42,048 nucleotides of DNA from Prevotella sp. (GTDB lineage Bacteria; Bacteroidota; Bacteroidia; Bacteroidales; Bacteroidaceae). The translations under genes and the position numbers were made by a program. The notes beneath the pieces were generated by a model that was given only the letters and a program-made list of their open reading frames with translations, ran no database searches and was not told the origin of the DNA. The stretch covers positions 1 through 42,048 of the forward strand of contig JAFRMM010000140.1 in the NCBI GenBank assembly GCA_017430675.1, read 5' to 3'. Shown here one piece after another: positions 22,865 through 31,665 of the stretch; position 1 is the stretch's first letter; every line of letters begins with the position of its first letter.

Positions 22865-24322
22865 ATGAATCTAAGCGAGTTACTGAAGAATGTCGAAGTG
22901 CTGAACATCATCGGTGATGCAGAGGCAGAGATTAAGGGTGTCAACATCGATTCCCGCCGCATAGAGGCTGACCATCTTTTCATTGCTGTCCCTGGTACGC
23001 AGACCGATGGACACAGGTTTATCAACAAGGCCATCGAACAGGGGGCTACTGCCATCCTCTGCGAGAGCCTGCCCACCAAGCGCACGCCCGACGTGACCTA
23101 TATCGCCGTGGAATCCACAGAAGACTGGGTCGGCGAAGTGGCCACACAGTTCTACGGCGACCCCTCAAGGAAGTTGAAACTCGTCGGCGTGACAGGCACC
23201 AACGGCAAGACCACCATCGCCACCTTATTATATAATATGTTCCGCAAGTTCGGTCATAAGTGCGGACTGCTCTCCACTGTCTGCAACTATATCGAAGACG
23301 ATGTGATCCCCGCAGACCATACCACCCCCGACCCCATCGAACTGAACCGGCTGCTCGCCCAGATGGTGGAGGCTGGCTGCGAATATGCCTTCATGGAGTG
23401 TTCCAGTCATGCCATCGCCCAGAAGCGCATCGGCGGACTGCGGTTCATGGGCGGTATCTTCACGAACCTCACTCGTGACCATCTGGACTATCACGGCACG
23501 TTCGAGAACTACCGCGACGCGAAAAAGGCCTTCTTCGACGGACTCGACAAGGATGCCTTCGCCATCATCAACGCCGATGACAAGAACGGCAGTGTGATGG
23601 TACAGAACTGCAAGGCACAGGTCAAAACCTACTCCACCCGTACGATGGCCGACTTCAAGGCAAAGATCATCGAGTGCCACTTCGAAGGCATGTACCTCGA
23701 CATCAACGGCAAGGAAGTAGGAGTGCAGTTCATCGGTAAGTTCAACGTCAGTAACCTGCTCGCCGTCTATGGTGCAGCCGTCATGCTGGGCAAAGCACCC
23801 GAAGACATCCTCGTCATCCTTAGCACCCTGAAGAGCGTCAATGGCCGTCTGGATCCCGTCCGTTCCCCAGAGGGCTATACGGCCATCGTCGATTATGCCC
23901 ACACCCCCGATGCCCTGGAGAACGTGCTCAACGCCATCCACGAAGTGCTTGACGGGAAGGGCAAGGTCATCACCGTCTGCGGCGCTGGTGGCAACCGCGA
24001 TAAAGGCAAGCGTCCGCTGATGGCCCAGGAAGCCGTCAAACAGAGCGACCGGGTGATCATCACCAGTGACAACCCCTGCTTCGAGGAGCCCGAGGACATC
24101 ATCAACGATATGCTCGCAGGGCTTGACCAGAAGCAGATGAAGAAAGTCATCAGCATCGTCGATCGCCGAGAGGCCATCCGTACCGCCTGTATGATGGCTG
24201 AGAAAGGCGACGTGATTCTCATTGCCGGCAAGGGACATGAGGACTACCAGGAGATCCAAGGCGTGAAGCACCACTTCGACGACAAGGAAGTAGTTCGCGA
24301 AATCTTCTCATTGGACAATTGA
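22865..24322 (+). CDS. murE: UDP-MurNAc-tripeptide synthetase MurE
   Basis: MurE adds the third residue of the stem peptide, normally meso-diaminopimelate in Bacteroidales, to UDP-MurNAc-L-Ala-D-Glu, using ATP. The 485-residue protein has the three Mur ligase domains: the P-loop GTNGKTT at 111-117, [11 protein letters not shown] (the Ser-His catalytic strand), [13 protein letters not shown] and the C-terminal [11 protein letters not shown]. The motif that reads the diaminopimelate carboxylate, DNPR in Escherichia coli, is DNPC here (402-405, codon TGC at 24077-24079), an unusual change at the specificity residue. Length is normal, so the gene appears intact. Confidence 0.95.
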   Translation: MNLSELLKNVEVLNIIGDAEAEIKGVNIDSRRIEADHLFIAVPGTQTDGHRFINKAIEQGATAILCESLPTKRTPDVTYIAVESTEDWVGEVATQFYGDPSRKLKLVGVTGTNGKTTIATLLYNMFRKFGHKCGLLSTVCNYIEDDVIPADHTTPDPIELNRLLAQMVEAGCEYAFMECSSHAIAQKRIGGLRFMGGIFTNLTRDHLDYHGTFENYRDAKKAFFDGLDKDAFAIINADDKNGSVMVQNCKAQVKTYSTRTMADFKAKIIECHFEGMYLDINGKEVGVQFIGKFNVSNLLAVYGAAVMLGKAPEDILVILSTLKSVNGRLDPVRSPEGYTAIVDYAHTPDALENVLNAIHEVLDGKGKVITVCGAGGNRDKGKRPLMAQEAVKQSDRVIITSDNPCFEEPEDIINDMLAGLDQKQMKKVISIVDRREAIRTACMMAEKGDVILIAGKGHEDYQEIQGVKHHFDDKEVVREIFSLDN

Positions 24323-24336
24323 ATCATCAACCTGCT

Positions 24337-24360
24337 AAATCGTCAAATCGTAAAATAAAT
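24337..24360 (+). repeat. 8-bp tandem repeat in the murE-mraY spacer
   Basis: Three units AAATCGTC, AAATCGTA and AAATAAAT occupy most of the 40-base spacer and end just before the mraY start at 24363. The core TCAAATCGT recurs in the 16-bp repeat before ftsQ. Confidence 0.7.
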
Positions 24361-24362
24361 AT

Positions 24363-25634
24363 ATGCTGTACTACCTCTTCCGTTTCCTCGACCAATACGA
24401 TATCCCTGGGTCACACATGTGGTCCTACATCTCGTTCCGCGCCCTGCTGACACTGATTCTCTCGTTGCTCATCTCCGCCTGGTTCGGTGAGCGCTTCATC
24501 AAGTGGATGAAGCGCAAGAAAATCTTCGAGACAGAGCGCGACCCGAGCATCGACCCATTTGGCGTGGAGAAAAAAGGCGTACCCACCATGGGCGGTGTCA
24601 TCATCATCGTGAGCATCCTCGTCCCGGTAATCCTGTTAGGGCGTATCCGCAATACCTATCTGATCCTGATGATCATCACCACCGTCTGGCTCGGATTCCT
24701 CGGTTTCCTCGACGACTATATCAAGATCTTCCGCCGCAATAAGGAAGGCCTGAAGGGTAAATACAAGATCGTGGGACAGATCAGTATCGGTTTCATCGTC
24801 GGACTGACACTCTGGCTCAGTCCAGATGTCGTGGTCCGCGAAAGCCTTAACGAACCCATACAGAATCAGGAGATTGTCATTAAGCATAAGAAAGAAGCGG
24901 TAAAATCACTGCAGACCACGATTCCGTTTGTGAAGAACCATAACCTGAACTATTCGAAGGTCATGGGTTTCTGCGGCAAGTATGCGGTAGCGGCTGGATG
25001 GATCATCTTCGTACTGATGACCATCCTCGTGGTGACAGCCGTGTCGAATGGTGCCAACCTCAACGACGGCATGGACGGGATGTGTGCCGGCAACTCCGCC
25101 ATCATAGGTGTGGCACTGGGTGTCTTGGCATACGTATCATCCCACATCGGCTATGCCTCGTATTTCGATATCATGTATATCCCACACTCTGAGGAACTGG
25201 TAATCTTCCTCTGTGCCTTCGTGGGAGCGATGGTCGGTTTCCTCTGGTACAACGCGTTCCCTGCCCAGGTATTCATGGGTGACACGGGCTCACTGACCAT
25301 CGGCGGCATCATCGGCGTATGTGCCGTCATCATCCATAAGGAACTGCTGCTGCCCATCCTCTGCGGCATCTTCTTCGTGGAGAGCCTGAGCGTGATCATA
25401 CAGACCCAGTGGTTTAAAATACAAAAACGGAAGGGCAAGCGTGTCCGCGTGTTCCGTGCCACACCGATCCACGACACCTTCCGAAAACTCGACTCCCAAC
25501 TCGACGCCACCAGCACCTACATCCTGAAGGGCTGGCCCCACCGTCCGTTCCACGAGTCGAAGATCACCATCCGCTTCTGGATTACCACCATTATCCTGGC
25601 GGCATTGACCATCATAACCCTGAAGATGAGATAG
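24363..25634 (+). CDS. mraY: Phospho-MurNAc-pentapeptide translocase MraY
   Basis: MraY transfers phospho-MurNAc-pentapeptide from UDP to undecaprenyl phosphate, making lipid I in the inner membrane. The 423-residue protein has about ten membrane helices and the family motifs KGVPTMGGVI, FLGFLDDYIKIF (Asp pair), NGANLNDGMDGMCAGN, AFPAQVFMGDTGSLTIGG and the C-terminal FRATPIHDTFRK. Bacteroidota MraY proteins are longer than the Escherichia coli enzyme because of an insert, here seen as the charged stretch EPIQNQEIVIKHKKEAVKSL. It is followed after three bases by murD. Confidence 0.97.
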   Translation: MLYYLFRFLDQYDIPGSHMWSYISFRALLTLILSLLISAWFGERFIKWMKRKKIFETERDPSIDPFGVEKKGVPTMGGVIIIVSILVPVILLGRIRNTYLILMIITTVWLGFLGFLDDYIKIFRRNKEGLKGKYKIVGQISIGFIVGLTLWLSPDVVVRESLNEPIQNQEIVIKHKKEAVKSLQTTIPFVKNHNLNYSKVMGFCGKYAVAAGWIIFVLMTILVVTAVSNGANLNDGMDGMCAGNSAIIGVALGVLAYVSSHIGYASYFDIMYIPHSEELVIFLCAFVGAMVGFLWYNAFPAQVFMGDTGSLTIGGIIGVCAVIIHKELLLPILCGIFFVESLSVIIQTQWFKIQKRKGKRVRVFRATPIHDTFRKLDSQLDATSTYILKGWPHRPFHESKITIRFWITTIILAALTIITLKMR

Positions 25635-25637
25635 AAT

Positions 25638-26969
25638 ATGAAGAGAATCGTTATATTAGGAGCAGGAGAGAGCGGTGCTGGAGCCGCCGTCCTCGCCAAG
25701 AAAGAAGGCTTCGACGTGTTCGTGTCAGACATGTCAAAGATTGCCGACAAGTATAAGAAGATGCTCGACGACCGCCATATCGAGTGGGAGGAGGGCCACC
25801 ATACGGAAGAGAATATCCTGAATGCCGACGAGATCATCAAGAGCCCCGGCATCCCCGACACGGCTCCGATGATTGTCAAGATCAAGGAGAAAGGCATCCA
25901 TATCATCAGTGAGATCGAGTTCGCCGGACGCTACACCACCTCGAAGATGATCTGCATCACCGGCTCTAACGGCAAGACCACGACCACCTCCCTGATCTAC
26001 CACATCTTCAAGGAGGCTGGCTACGATGCTGGACTGGCGGGTAACATCGGTAACTCTCTCGCCCTGCAGGTGGCTGAAGAACCGCATGAATACTATATCA
26101 TCGAACTCAGTTCCTTCCAGTTGGACAACATGTACGACTTCCGTGCCAACATCGCCATCCTGCTGAACATCACACCCGACCACCTCGACCGTTACAACTT
26201 CGAGATGCAGAACTACGTGGATGCGAAGATGCGCATCATCCAGAACCAGACATCACAGGATGCCTTCATCTACTGGGCCGACGACCCCATCATCAAGCGC
26301 GAGTTGGAGAAGTACGACATCAAGGCTATCCAGTACCCGTTTGCCGAACTGAAGGAGAAGGGTGTTATCGGCTATATCGAGGAGGGACAGTACAAGATCG
26401 AGAAGCCCGAGCCGTTCAACATGGAACAGGAGAGCCTCAGTCTGACGGGGAAGCATAACATCTATAACTCCCTCGCCGCTGGTATCGCCTCCAACGTGGC
26501 AGGTATCAAGAAAGAAGAGATCCGCAAGAGCCTCAGCGACTTCCCTGGTGTGGAGCACCGTCTGGAGAAGGTCTGCGTGGTGCGCGGTGTACAGTATATC
26601 AACGACTCGAAGGCCACCAACGTCGATGCCTGCTGGTATGCCCTGGAGGCCATGAAGACGAAGGTGATCCTCATCATCGGCGGCAAGGACAAGGGCAACG
26701 ACTACGAGCCCATCAAACCGCTCGTCAGGGAGAAGTGCTCAGGCATCGTCTATCTCGGCGCGGACAACCAGAAACTGCACGACAACTTCGATGCGATGGG
26801 AATCCCCGTGCGCGACACCCACTCGATGAAGGAGTGCATGGCGGCCTGTTACGAGATGGCCAAGCCCGGCGAGACCGTGCTGCTCTCGCCCTGCTGCGCC
26901 TCATTCGACCTCTTTAAGAACATGGAGGATCGCGGTGAACAGTTTAAGGAAATAGCCAGGAATCTCTAG
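25638..26969 (+). CDS. murD: UDP-MurNAc-L-alanine:D-glutamate ligase MurD
   Basis: MurD adds D-glutamate to UDP-MurNAc-L-Ala with ATP in the cytoplasm. The 443-residue protein has an N-terminal Rossmann-like domain (VILGAGESGAGAAVLA), the P-loop GSNGKTT (109-115), NITPDHLDRY, GVEHRLEKV with NDSKATNVDAC, and GGKDKGNDY near the C-terminus. Length is normal. It follows mraY by three bases. The last codons and the stop (ARNL, TAG) are already part of the 10-bp tandem repeat that fills the spacer to ftsW. Confidence 0.97.
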   Translation: MKRIVILGAGESGAGAAVLAKKEGFDVFVSDMSKIADKYKKMLDDRHIEWEEGHHTEENILNADEIIKSPGIPDTAPMIVKIKEKGIHIISEIEFAGRYTTSKMICITGSNGKTTTTSLIYHIFKEAGYDAGLAGNIGNSLALQVAEEPHEYYIIELSSFQLDNMYDFRANIAILLNITPDHLDRYNFEMQNYVDAKMRIIQNQTSQDAFIYWADDPIIKRELEKYDIKAIQYPFAELKEKGVIGYIEEGQYKIEKPEPFNMEQESLSLTGKHNIYNSLAAGIASNVAGIKKEEIRKSLSDFPGVEHRLEKVCVVRGVQYINDSKATNVDACWYALEAMKTKVILIIGGKDKGNDYEPIKPLVREKCSGIVYLGADNQKLHDNFDAMGIPVRDTHSMKECMAACYEMAKPGETVLLSPCCASFDLFKNMEDRGEQFKEIARNL

Positions 26970-27030
26970 GATTACCTAGGAAAGCCTAGGAAAGCCTAGG
27001 AATACCTAGGAATACCTAGGATATCTAGAA
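26961..27030 (+). repeat. 10-bp tandem repeat (CCTAGGAAWN) spanning the murD stop and ftsW leader
   Basis: Seven units with exact 10-bp period and core CCTAGG, the outer ones degenerate, run from the last two murD codons to 10 bases before the ftsW ATG. The first unit contains the murD stop TAG. The preceding murD bases (AATAGCCAGG) already resemble a unit. The same core fills the ftsA-ftsZ spacer at 33113-33160. Confidence 0.9.
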
Positions 27031-27040
27031 AAAAGGAAAT

Positions 27041-28297
27041 ATGAACAAAAAGATCGGCAACATCTTCAAGGGAGACAAGGTCATCTGGATGGTATTCTTC
27101 TTCCTCTGCATGATCAGCATCGTCGAAGTCTTCTCGGCTTCGAGCAACCTGACTTATAAGAGCCAGAACTACGTCGGTCCCATCGCCTTCCACACCGTGA
27201 CGATTATCGTTGGTGCGGTCGTGGCGGTCATCACGTTGAATATCCCATGTAAGTACTTTAAACTGATGACGCTTTTCCTGCTGATTATCTCCGGCATCAC
27301 CCTGCTCTGGGTGCTTGTCGGCGGAGAATCCATCAACGGTGCCAACCGTGTCATCTCCCTGCCTGGCGGCATCACCTTCCAACCCTCGGAGATTGCCAAG
27401 GGTACGATGGTGCTTTATACAGCACAGATCCTCAGTGCCATGCAACGGGAGGATGGCGCCGACAAGAAGGCTTTCAAGTATATCCTCTGGATCGTTATTC
27501 CCACCGCGGCCCTGATAGGTATCGAGAACCTCTCGACGGCTGCCCTGCTACTGGCCGTCATCTTCTTGATGATGTTCATCGGACGAGTACCCATCATGCA
27601 GTTAGGAAAACTCTTAGGTGCCGCTGTCATCCTCGTGGCCGTGTTCCTGACACTCGTACTCACCTTAGGAAGCATCGGGGCCAGTCAGGAGGACACCAAG
27701 CAGACGACAGAGGCCGTCACTGGCGAGACCGACACAAAGGTCATCAAGGGCGGGGGTGTCTTCCACCGCTTCGTCACCTGGCGCAACCGTATCGTCAAGC
27801 ACCTCGACAAGAAAGACATTGCGCCCGACGAGTACGACCTGGACAAAGACGCTCAGGTGGCCCATGCGAACATTGCCATCGTGTCAAGCAACATCATCGG
27901 CAAAGGCCCAGGACAGTCCGTTGAGCGCGACTTCCTTTCACAAGCCTTCTCCGACTTCATCTTCGCGATCGTCATCGAGGAGTTGGGCATATTCGGAGCC
28001 TCCTTCGTGGTCCTTCTCTATATCGTGCTCCTTTACAGGGCGGCGCGCATAGCCAGCCGCTGCGAGAACAACTTCCCGGCTTTCCTCGCCATGGGACTGG
28101 CTCTGCTCCTCGTCGTACAGGCCACTTTCAACATGCTGGTGGCCGTAGGTATCGCACCCGTGACGGGCCAGCCGCTTCCCCTCATCAGCAAGGGCGGTAC
28201 ATCGACGATCATCAACTGCGCCTATATCGGTGTCATCCTCAGTGTGAGTCGTTCTGCGAAAAAAAGGACGGCAAAAATGGCGGTAAACGAAATATAA
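27041..28297 (+). CDS. ftsW: Septal peptidoglycan glycosyltransferase FtsW (SEDS family)
   Basis: FtsW polymerises lipid II into septal glycan strands in partnership with FtsI. The 418-residue product has about ten membrane helices and the SEDS signatures VIWMVFFFLCMISIVEVFSA, NGANRVISLPGGITFQPSEI, NIAIVSSNIIGKGPGQS, and PVTGQPLPLISKGGTSTI near the end. A hydrophilic loop (residues about 215-270) with KHLDKKDIAPDEYDLDKDAQ is longer than in Proteobacteria. Length suits FtsW rather than RodA mainly by position in the cluster. Its leader is the 10-bp tandem repeat. Confidence 0.95.
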   Translation: MNKKIGNIFKGDKVIWMVFFFLCMISIVEVFSASSNLTYKSQNYVGPIAFHTVTIIVGAVVAVITLNIPCKYFKLMTLFLLIISGITLLWVLVGGESINGANRVISLPGGITFQPSEIAKGTMVLYTAQILSAMQREDGADKKAFKYILWIVIPTAALIGIENLSTAALLLAVIFLMMFIGRVPIMQLGKLLGAAVILVAVFLTLVLTLGSIGASQEDTKQTTEAVTGETDTKVIKGGGVFHRFVTWRNRIVKHLDKKDIAPDEYDLDKDAQVAHANIAIVSSNIIGKGPGQSVERDFLSQAFSDFIFAIVIEELGIFGASFVVLLYIVLLYRAARIASRCENNFPAFLAMGLALLLVVQATFNMLVAVGIAPVTGQPLPLISKGGTSTIINCAYIGVILSVSRSAKKRTAKMAVNEI

Positions 28298-28301
28298 TTT
28301 G

Positions 28302-28309
28302 TAATTTTG
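28302..28309 (+). promoter_or_regulatory. Possible internal promoter -7 element before murG
   Basis: TAATTTTG fits TAnnTTTG and lies 21 bases before the murG start in the 33-base ftsW-murG spacer. No clear -33 TTTG is seen, so the element may be weak or fortuitous in this AT-rich spacer. Confidence 0.4.
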
Positions 28310-28330
28310 CACGCAAATAGGAAATAGGGT

Positions 28331-29437
28331 ATGAGCAAAGAGTTAAGAGTCATCATCAGCGGAGGCGGAACAGGCGGACATATCTTCCCTGCCGTCTCTA
28401 TTGCCAATGCCATCAAGGCATTGCAGCCCGACGCCAGTATCCTGTTTATAGGAGCCATGGGGCGCATGGAGATGCAACGCGTACCGGCGGCTGGTTATGA
28501 GATCAAGGGACTGCCCATCAGGGGATTCTTCCGTCCCCTGTGGAAACCTGCGAACATCGGTGTGGCTATTGATTACCTGAAGAGCAAATGGCTCGCCAAG
28601 AAACTCCTGCGCGAATTCAAGCCCGACGTGGCCGTCGGCGTGGGCGGTTATGCCAGTGCTGCCGCCCTGGGAGCAGCCAACAGTCTGGGAATTCCCACAC
28701 TCATCCAGGAGCAGAACAGTTATGCCGGTCTGACGAATAAGAACCTGGCCGCCCAGGCCGAGAAGATCTGTGTGGCCTACGAGGGCATGGAGCGTTTCTT
28801 CCCTGCCGAGAAGATTATCCTGACGGGCAACCCCGTTCGCCAGGCCCTGCTCGACACGACGATCTCCCATGAGGAGGCCGTCAAGAGCCTGGGACTCGAC
28901 CCGTCGAAGAAGACCATCCTGCTCGTCGGCGGCAGTCTGGGAGCCCGTACCATCAACGAGAGCATGCTCCAGCATCTGGATCTCATCAAGACCTCCGACG
29001 TGCAGTTCATCTGGCAGACAGGCAAGTACTATAGTGCAGAGATCGCAGAGCGCCTGAAGGGAGAGAACATCCCAAATCTGAAGGTCACCGACTTCATCAC
29101 CGACATGGGTGCCGCCTACAAGGCTGCCGACCTCGTCATTAGCCGTGCCGGAGCCAGCAGCATCTCCGAGTTCTGTCTCATCGGCAAGCCCGTCATCCTC
29201 GTGCCGAGTCCGAACGTGGCCGAAGACCACCAGACGAAGAACGCGCTGGCACTCTCCACCCGTAATGCCGCCATCTACGTGAAGGACGCCGAGGCACCGG
29301 CCACCCTGTTGCCGTTGGCCATCAAGACCGTACAGGACACTGCCAGACTGAAGTCACTCAGCGAGAACGTGCTGAAACTCGCCCTGCCCGACTCGGCAGA
29401 AATCATCGCCAAAGAAGTCATCAAATTAGCAAAATGA
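28331..29437 (+). CDS. murG: UDP-GlcNAc:lipid I N-acetylglucosaminyltransferase MurG
   Basis: MurG transfers GlcNAc from UDP-GlcNAc to lipid I, giving lipid II, on the inner face of the cytoplasmic membrane. The 368-residue protein has the N-terminal glycine-rich loop GGGTGGHIFPA (11-21), GGYASAAALGAA, IQEQNSYAGLTNK, LLVGGSLGARTIN, and the UDP-GlcNAc-binding SRAGASSISEF with the nearby PSPNVAEDHQTKNA. Length is normal. It overlaps murC by four bases (29434-29437). Confidence 0.97.
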   Translation: MSKELRVIISGGGTGGHIFPAVSIANAIKALQPDASILFIGAMGRMEMQRVPAAGYEIKGLPIRGFFRPLWKPANIGVAIDYLKSKWLAKKLLREFKPDVAVGVGGYASAAALGAANSLGIPTLIQEQNSYAGLTNKNLAAQAEKICVAYEGMERFFPAEKIILTGNPVRQALLDTTISHEEAVKSLGLDPSKKTILLVGGSLGARTINESMLQHLDLIKTSDVQFIWQTGKYYSAEIAERLKGENIPNLKVTDFITDMGAAYKAADLVISRAGASSISEFCLIGKPVILVPSPNVAEDHQTKNALALSTRNAAIYVKDAEAPATLLPLAIKTVQDTARLKSLSENVLKLALPDSAEIIAKEVIKLAK

Positions 29438-30807
29438 ACATCAAGGATATCAAAGCAGTCTATTTCGTAGGAGCCGGTGGCATCGGTATGAGTGCCATCG
29501 CACGCTACTTCCTGAAGAAAGGACTTGTCGTGGCCGGCTACGACAAGACACCCAGCGACCTGACCCGTCAGTTGGAGAAGGAAGGCATGCTCGTGCACTA
29601 CGAAGAGAATATCGACGAGATCCCCCATATCTGCAAGAAGCAGGAGGCCTGCCTCGTCATCTATACCCCAGCCATCCCTGAGGAGCACCAGGAACTACAG
29701 TATTTCCGCGCCAACGGTTTCGAGATCCAGAAGCGGGCTCAGGTACTCGGCACACTCACTCAGGCCCATAAGGGACTCTGCGTGGCAGGCACCCACGGCA
29801 AGACGACCACCTCCACAATGTGCGCCCATATCATGCACCAGAGCCACCTCGACTGTAACGCCTTCCTCGGCGGCATCTCGAAGAACTACGGCACCAACTA
29901 TATCCTCTCCGACTCCGACTACGTGGTCATCGAGGCCGACGAGTTCGACCGCTCGTTCCACTGGCTCCGTCCGTGGATGAGCGTCATCACCTCCACCGAC
30001 CCCGACCACCTGGATATCTACGGCACGAAGGAAGCCTACCTGGAGAGTTTCCGCCACTACACGGAACTCATCCAGCCCGGCGGTGCCCTGATTATCCACC
30101 GTGACCTGGAGATGCAGGAACACCTGCAGGACGGTGTGCGCCGCTATGACTACAGTCTCAACGAGGGCGACTTCCATGCCGAGAACATCCGCATCGGGAA
30201 CGGAGAGATCACCTTCGACTTCATCTCGCCTATCGAAAGCGTGAAGGGTATCCAATTGGGCCAGCCCATCCCCATCAATATCGAGAACGGCATCGCCGCC
30301 ATGGCGATGGCCCAACTCAACGGCTGTACGGCAGAAGAACTGAAATATGGCATGAAGACCTACGGAGGTGTCGATCGCCGCTTTGACTTCAAGATCAAGA
30401 CCGACCGTCTGGTGTTCCTCAGCGACTACGCCCACCACCCCAAGGAGATCTACCAGAGTGCCAAGAGCATCCGTGAGTTGTATCAGGACAAGCATATCAC
30501 GGCGATCTTCCAGCCCCACCTCTATACCCGTACCCGCGACTTCTACAAGGACTTCGCGGAGGCACTGAGCCAACTCGACGAGGTGGTGCTCACCGAGATC
30601 TACCCAGCCCGTGAACAGCCCATCGAGGGTGTCACGTCGCAACTGATCTACGACAACCTGAAGCCGGGCGTGAAGAAGGAACTCATCCGCAAGGACGAGG
30701 TGACCGACTTCGTCAAGAGCCACCAGTTCGAGGTGCTCATCGTCCTCGGAGCCGGTGACCTCGACAACCAGGTGCCCCAGATCACAAAGATACTCAATAG
30801 CAAATAG
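29434..30807 (+). CDS. murC: UDP-MurNAc:L-alanine ligase MurC
   Basis: MurC attaches L-alanine to UDP-MurNAc, the first amino-acid step of the stem peptide. The 457-residue protein has the UDP-binding FVGAGGIGMSAIA, the P-loop GTHGKTT (119-125), EADEFDRSFHWL, STDPDHLDIYG, and DYAHHPKEI in the C-terminal domain. Length is normal. Its start overlaps murG. The stop TAG lies in the first unit of a 16-bp tandem repeat leading to ftsQ. No ddl or murB gene follows in this cluster. Confidence 0.97.
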   Translation: MNIKDIKAVYFVGAGGIGMSAIARYFLKKGLVVAGYDKTPSDLTRQLEKEGMLVHYEENIDEIPHICKKQEACLVIYTPAIPEEHQELQYFRANGFEIQKRAQVLGTLTQAHKGLCVAGTHGKTTTSTMCAHIMHQSHLDCNAFLGGISKNYGTNYILSDSDYVVIEADEFDRSFHWLRPWMSVITSTDPDHLDIYGTKEAYLESFRHYTELIQPGGALIIHRDLEMQEHLQDGVRRYDYSLNEGDFHAENIRIGNGEITFDFISPIESVKGIQLGQPIPINIENGIAAMAMAQLNGCTAEELKYGMKTYGGVDRRFDFKIKTDRLVFLSDYAHHPKEIYQSAKSIRELYQDKHITAIFQPHLYTRTRDFYKDFAEALSQLDEVVLTEIYPAREQPIEGVTSQLIYDNLKPGVKKELIRKDEVTDFVKSHQFEVLIVLGAGDLDNQVPQITKILNSK

Positions 30808-30866
30808 TCAAATCGTATAATAGTCAAATCGTATAATAGTCAAATCGTATAATAGTCAAATCGTCA
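30803..30866 (+). repeat. 16-bp tandem repeat spanning the murC stop and ftsQ leader
   Basis: Four units of AATAGTCAAATCGTAT run head to tail; the first three are identical and the fourth differs in its last two bases. The murC stop TAG is inside the first unit, and the array ends nine bases before the ftsQ start. Confidence 0.95.
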
Positions 30867-30875
30867 AATAATAAG

Positions 30876-31634
30876 ATGTCCGTCAACTGGAAGAAGTCCA
30901 TATTCGTCGTATGCGATATCATCATCGCCGCCTATCTGCTGCTGGCCGTCACCGCGTTCAACAGACCCGACGCGAAGGCCATCGTCTGCTCGGAGGTGAA
31001 GATCGATATCGAGCAGACTGCCGTCGAGGGCTTCATGACAGCAGGGGAGATCAAGCGCATTCTGACGCAGGACAAGTGCTACCCGCTCTCAAAGCCCATG
31101 GCGGAGATCAATGCCCGCACCATCGAGGAGAGCCTGAGGAAGAGTCCCTTCGTCGATCAAGCCGAGTGCTACAAGACCCAGAACGGCATTGTCTGTATCA
31201 GCATCAAACAACGGATACCCGTCGTCAGGGTGATGGCCGACAATGGAGAGAACTACTACGTGGATACCCACGGCAGTCTGATGCCCGAGACCCGCTTTGT
31301 CACAGATCAGATCATCGCCACGGGGAACATCAGCCGCAAATATGCCCAGAAGACCCTCGTACGGGTGGCCAACGAGATTATGAGTGACCACTTCTGGAGG
31401 AACCAGGTGGTACAGATGAACATCCTGGCAGACGGTTCGGTGGAGATCGTGCCGCGTGTGGGAGACCATGTCATCTTCCTGGGGGCACCTGTCAATATCG
31501 ACAAGAAACTGGGGCGGCTACGCAAGTTCTACCTGTACGGACTGAACAAGGCCGGGTGGAACAAGTATAACTACATCAGTGTCGAATTCGACAACCAGAT
31601 TATCTGTAAAAAAAGTAAAAAGGTAAAAAAGTAA
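30876..31634 (+). CDS. ftsQ: Cell division protein FtsQ
   Basis: FtsQ is a bitopic inner-membrane protein that links FtsL/FtsB to the divisome. The 252-residue product has one N-terminal membrane helix (about 8-25, IFVVCDIIIAAYLLLAVTAF), a POTRA-like domain (KIDIEQTAVEGFMTAGEIKR with SLRKSPFVDQAECY) and a beta domain (QRIPVVRVMADNGENYYVDT). Identity is low in this family, so the assignment combines topology with position between murC and ftsA. The C-terminal tail CKKSKKVKK is encoded by an 8-bp tandem repeat that continues into the ftsA leader. Confidence 0.92.
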   Translation: MSVNWKKSIFVVCDIIIAAYLLLAVTAFNRPDAKAIVCSEVKIDIEQTAVEGFMTAGEIKRILTQDKCYPLSKPMAEINARTIEESLRKSPFVDQAECYKTQNGIVCISIKQRIPVVRVMADNGENYYVDTHGSLMPETRFVTDQIIATGNISRKYAQKTLVRVANEIMSDHFWRNQVVQMNILADGSVEIVPRVGDHVIFLGAPVNIDKKLGRLRKFYLYGLNKAGWNKYNYISVEFDNQIICKKSKKVKK

Positions 31635-31646
31635 AATAGTAAAAGG
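31606..31646 (+). repeat. 8-bp tandem repeat (GTAAAAAN) across the ftsQ 3' end and ftsA leader
   Basis: Five units begin with GTAAAA, at 31606 (nine bases), 31615, 31623, 31631 and 31639, the last four at exact 8-base spacing. The first three encode the ftsQ lysine tail, and the fourth contains the stop TAA. The array ends 19 bases before the ftsA ATG. Confidence 0.85.
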
Positions 31647-31665
31647 CAAGTAATATATTAAAGAG

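Noticed and set aside
24310..24322. ACAATT at the end of murE as a third palindrome-array site
   Set aside because: Only a half-match (GGACAATTGA) in coding sequence without the palindrome or the 22-bp series.
26961..27030. CRISPR-like or insertion-sequence origin for the dcw spacer repeats
   Set aside because: The units are contiguous with no unique spacers, and no transposase or terminal repeats are present; simple tandem repeats explain them.
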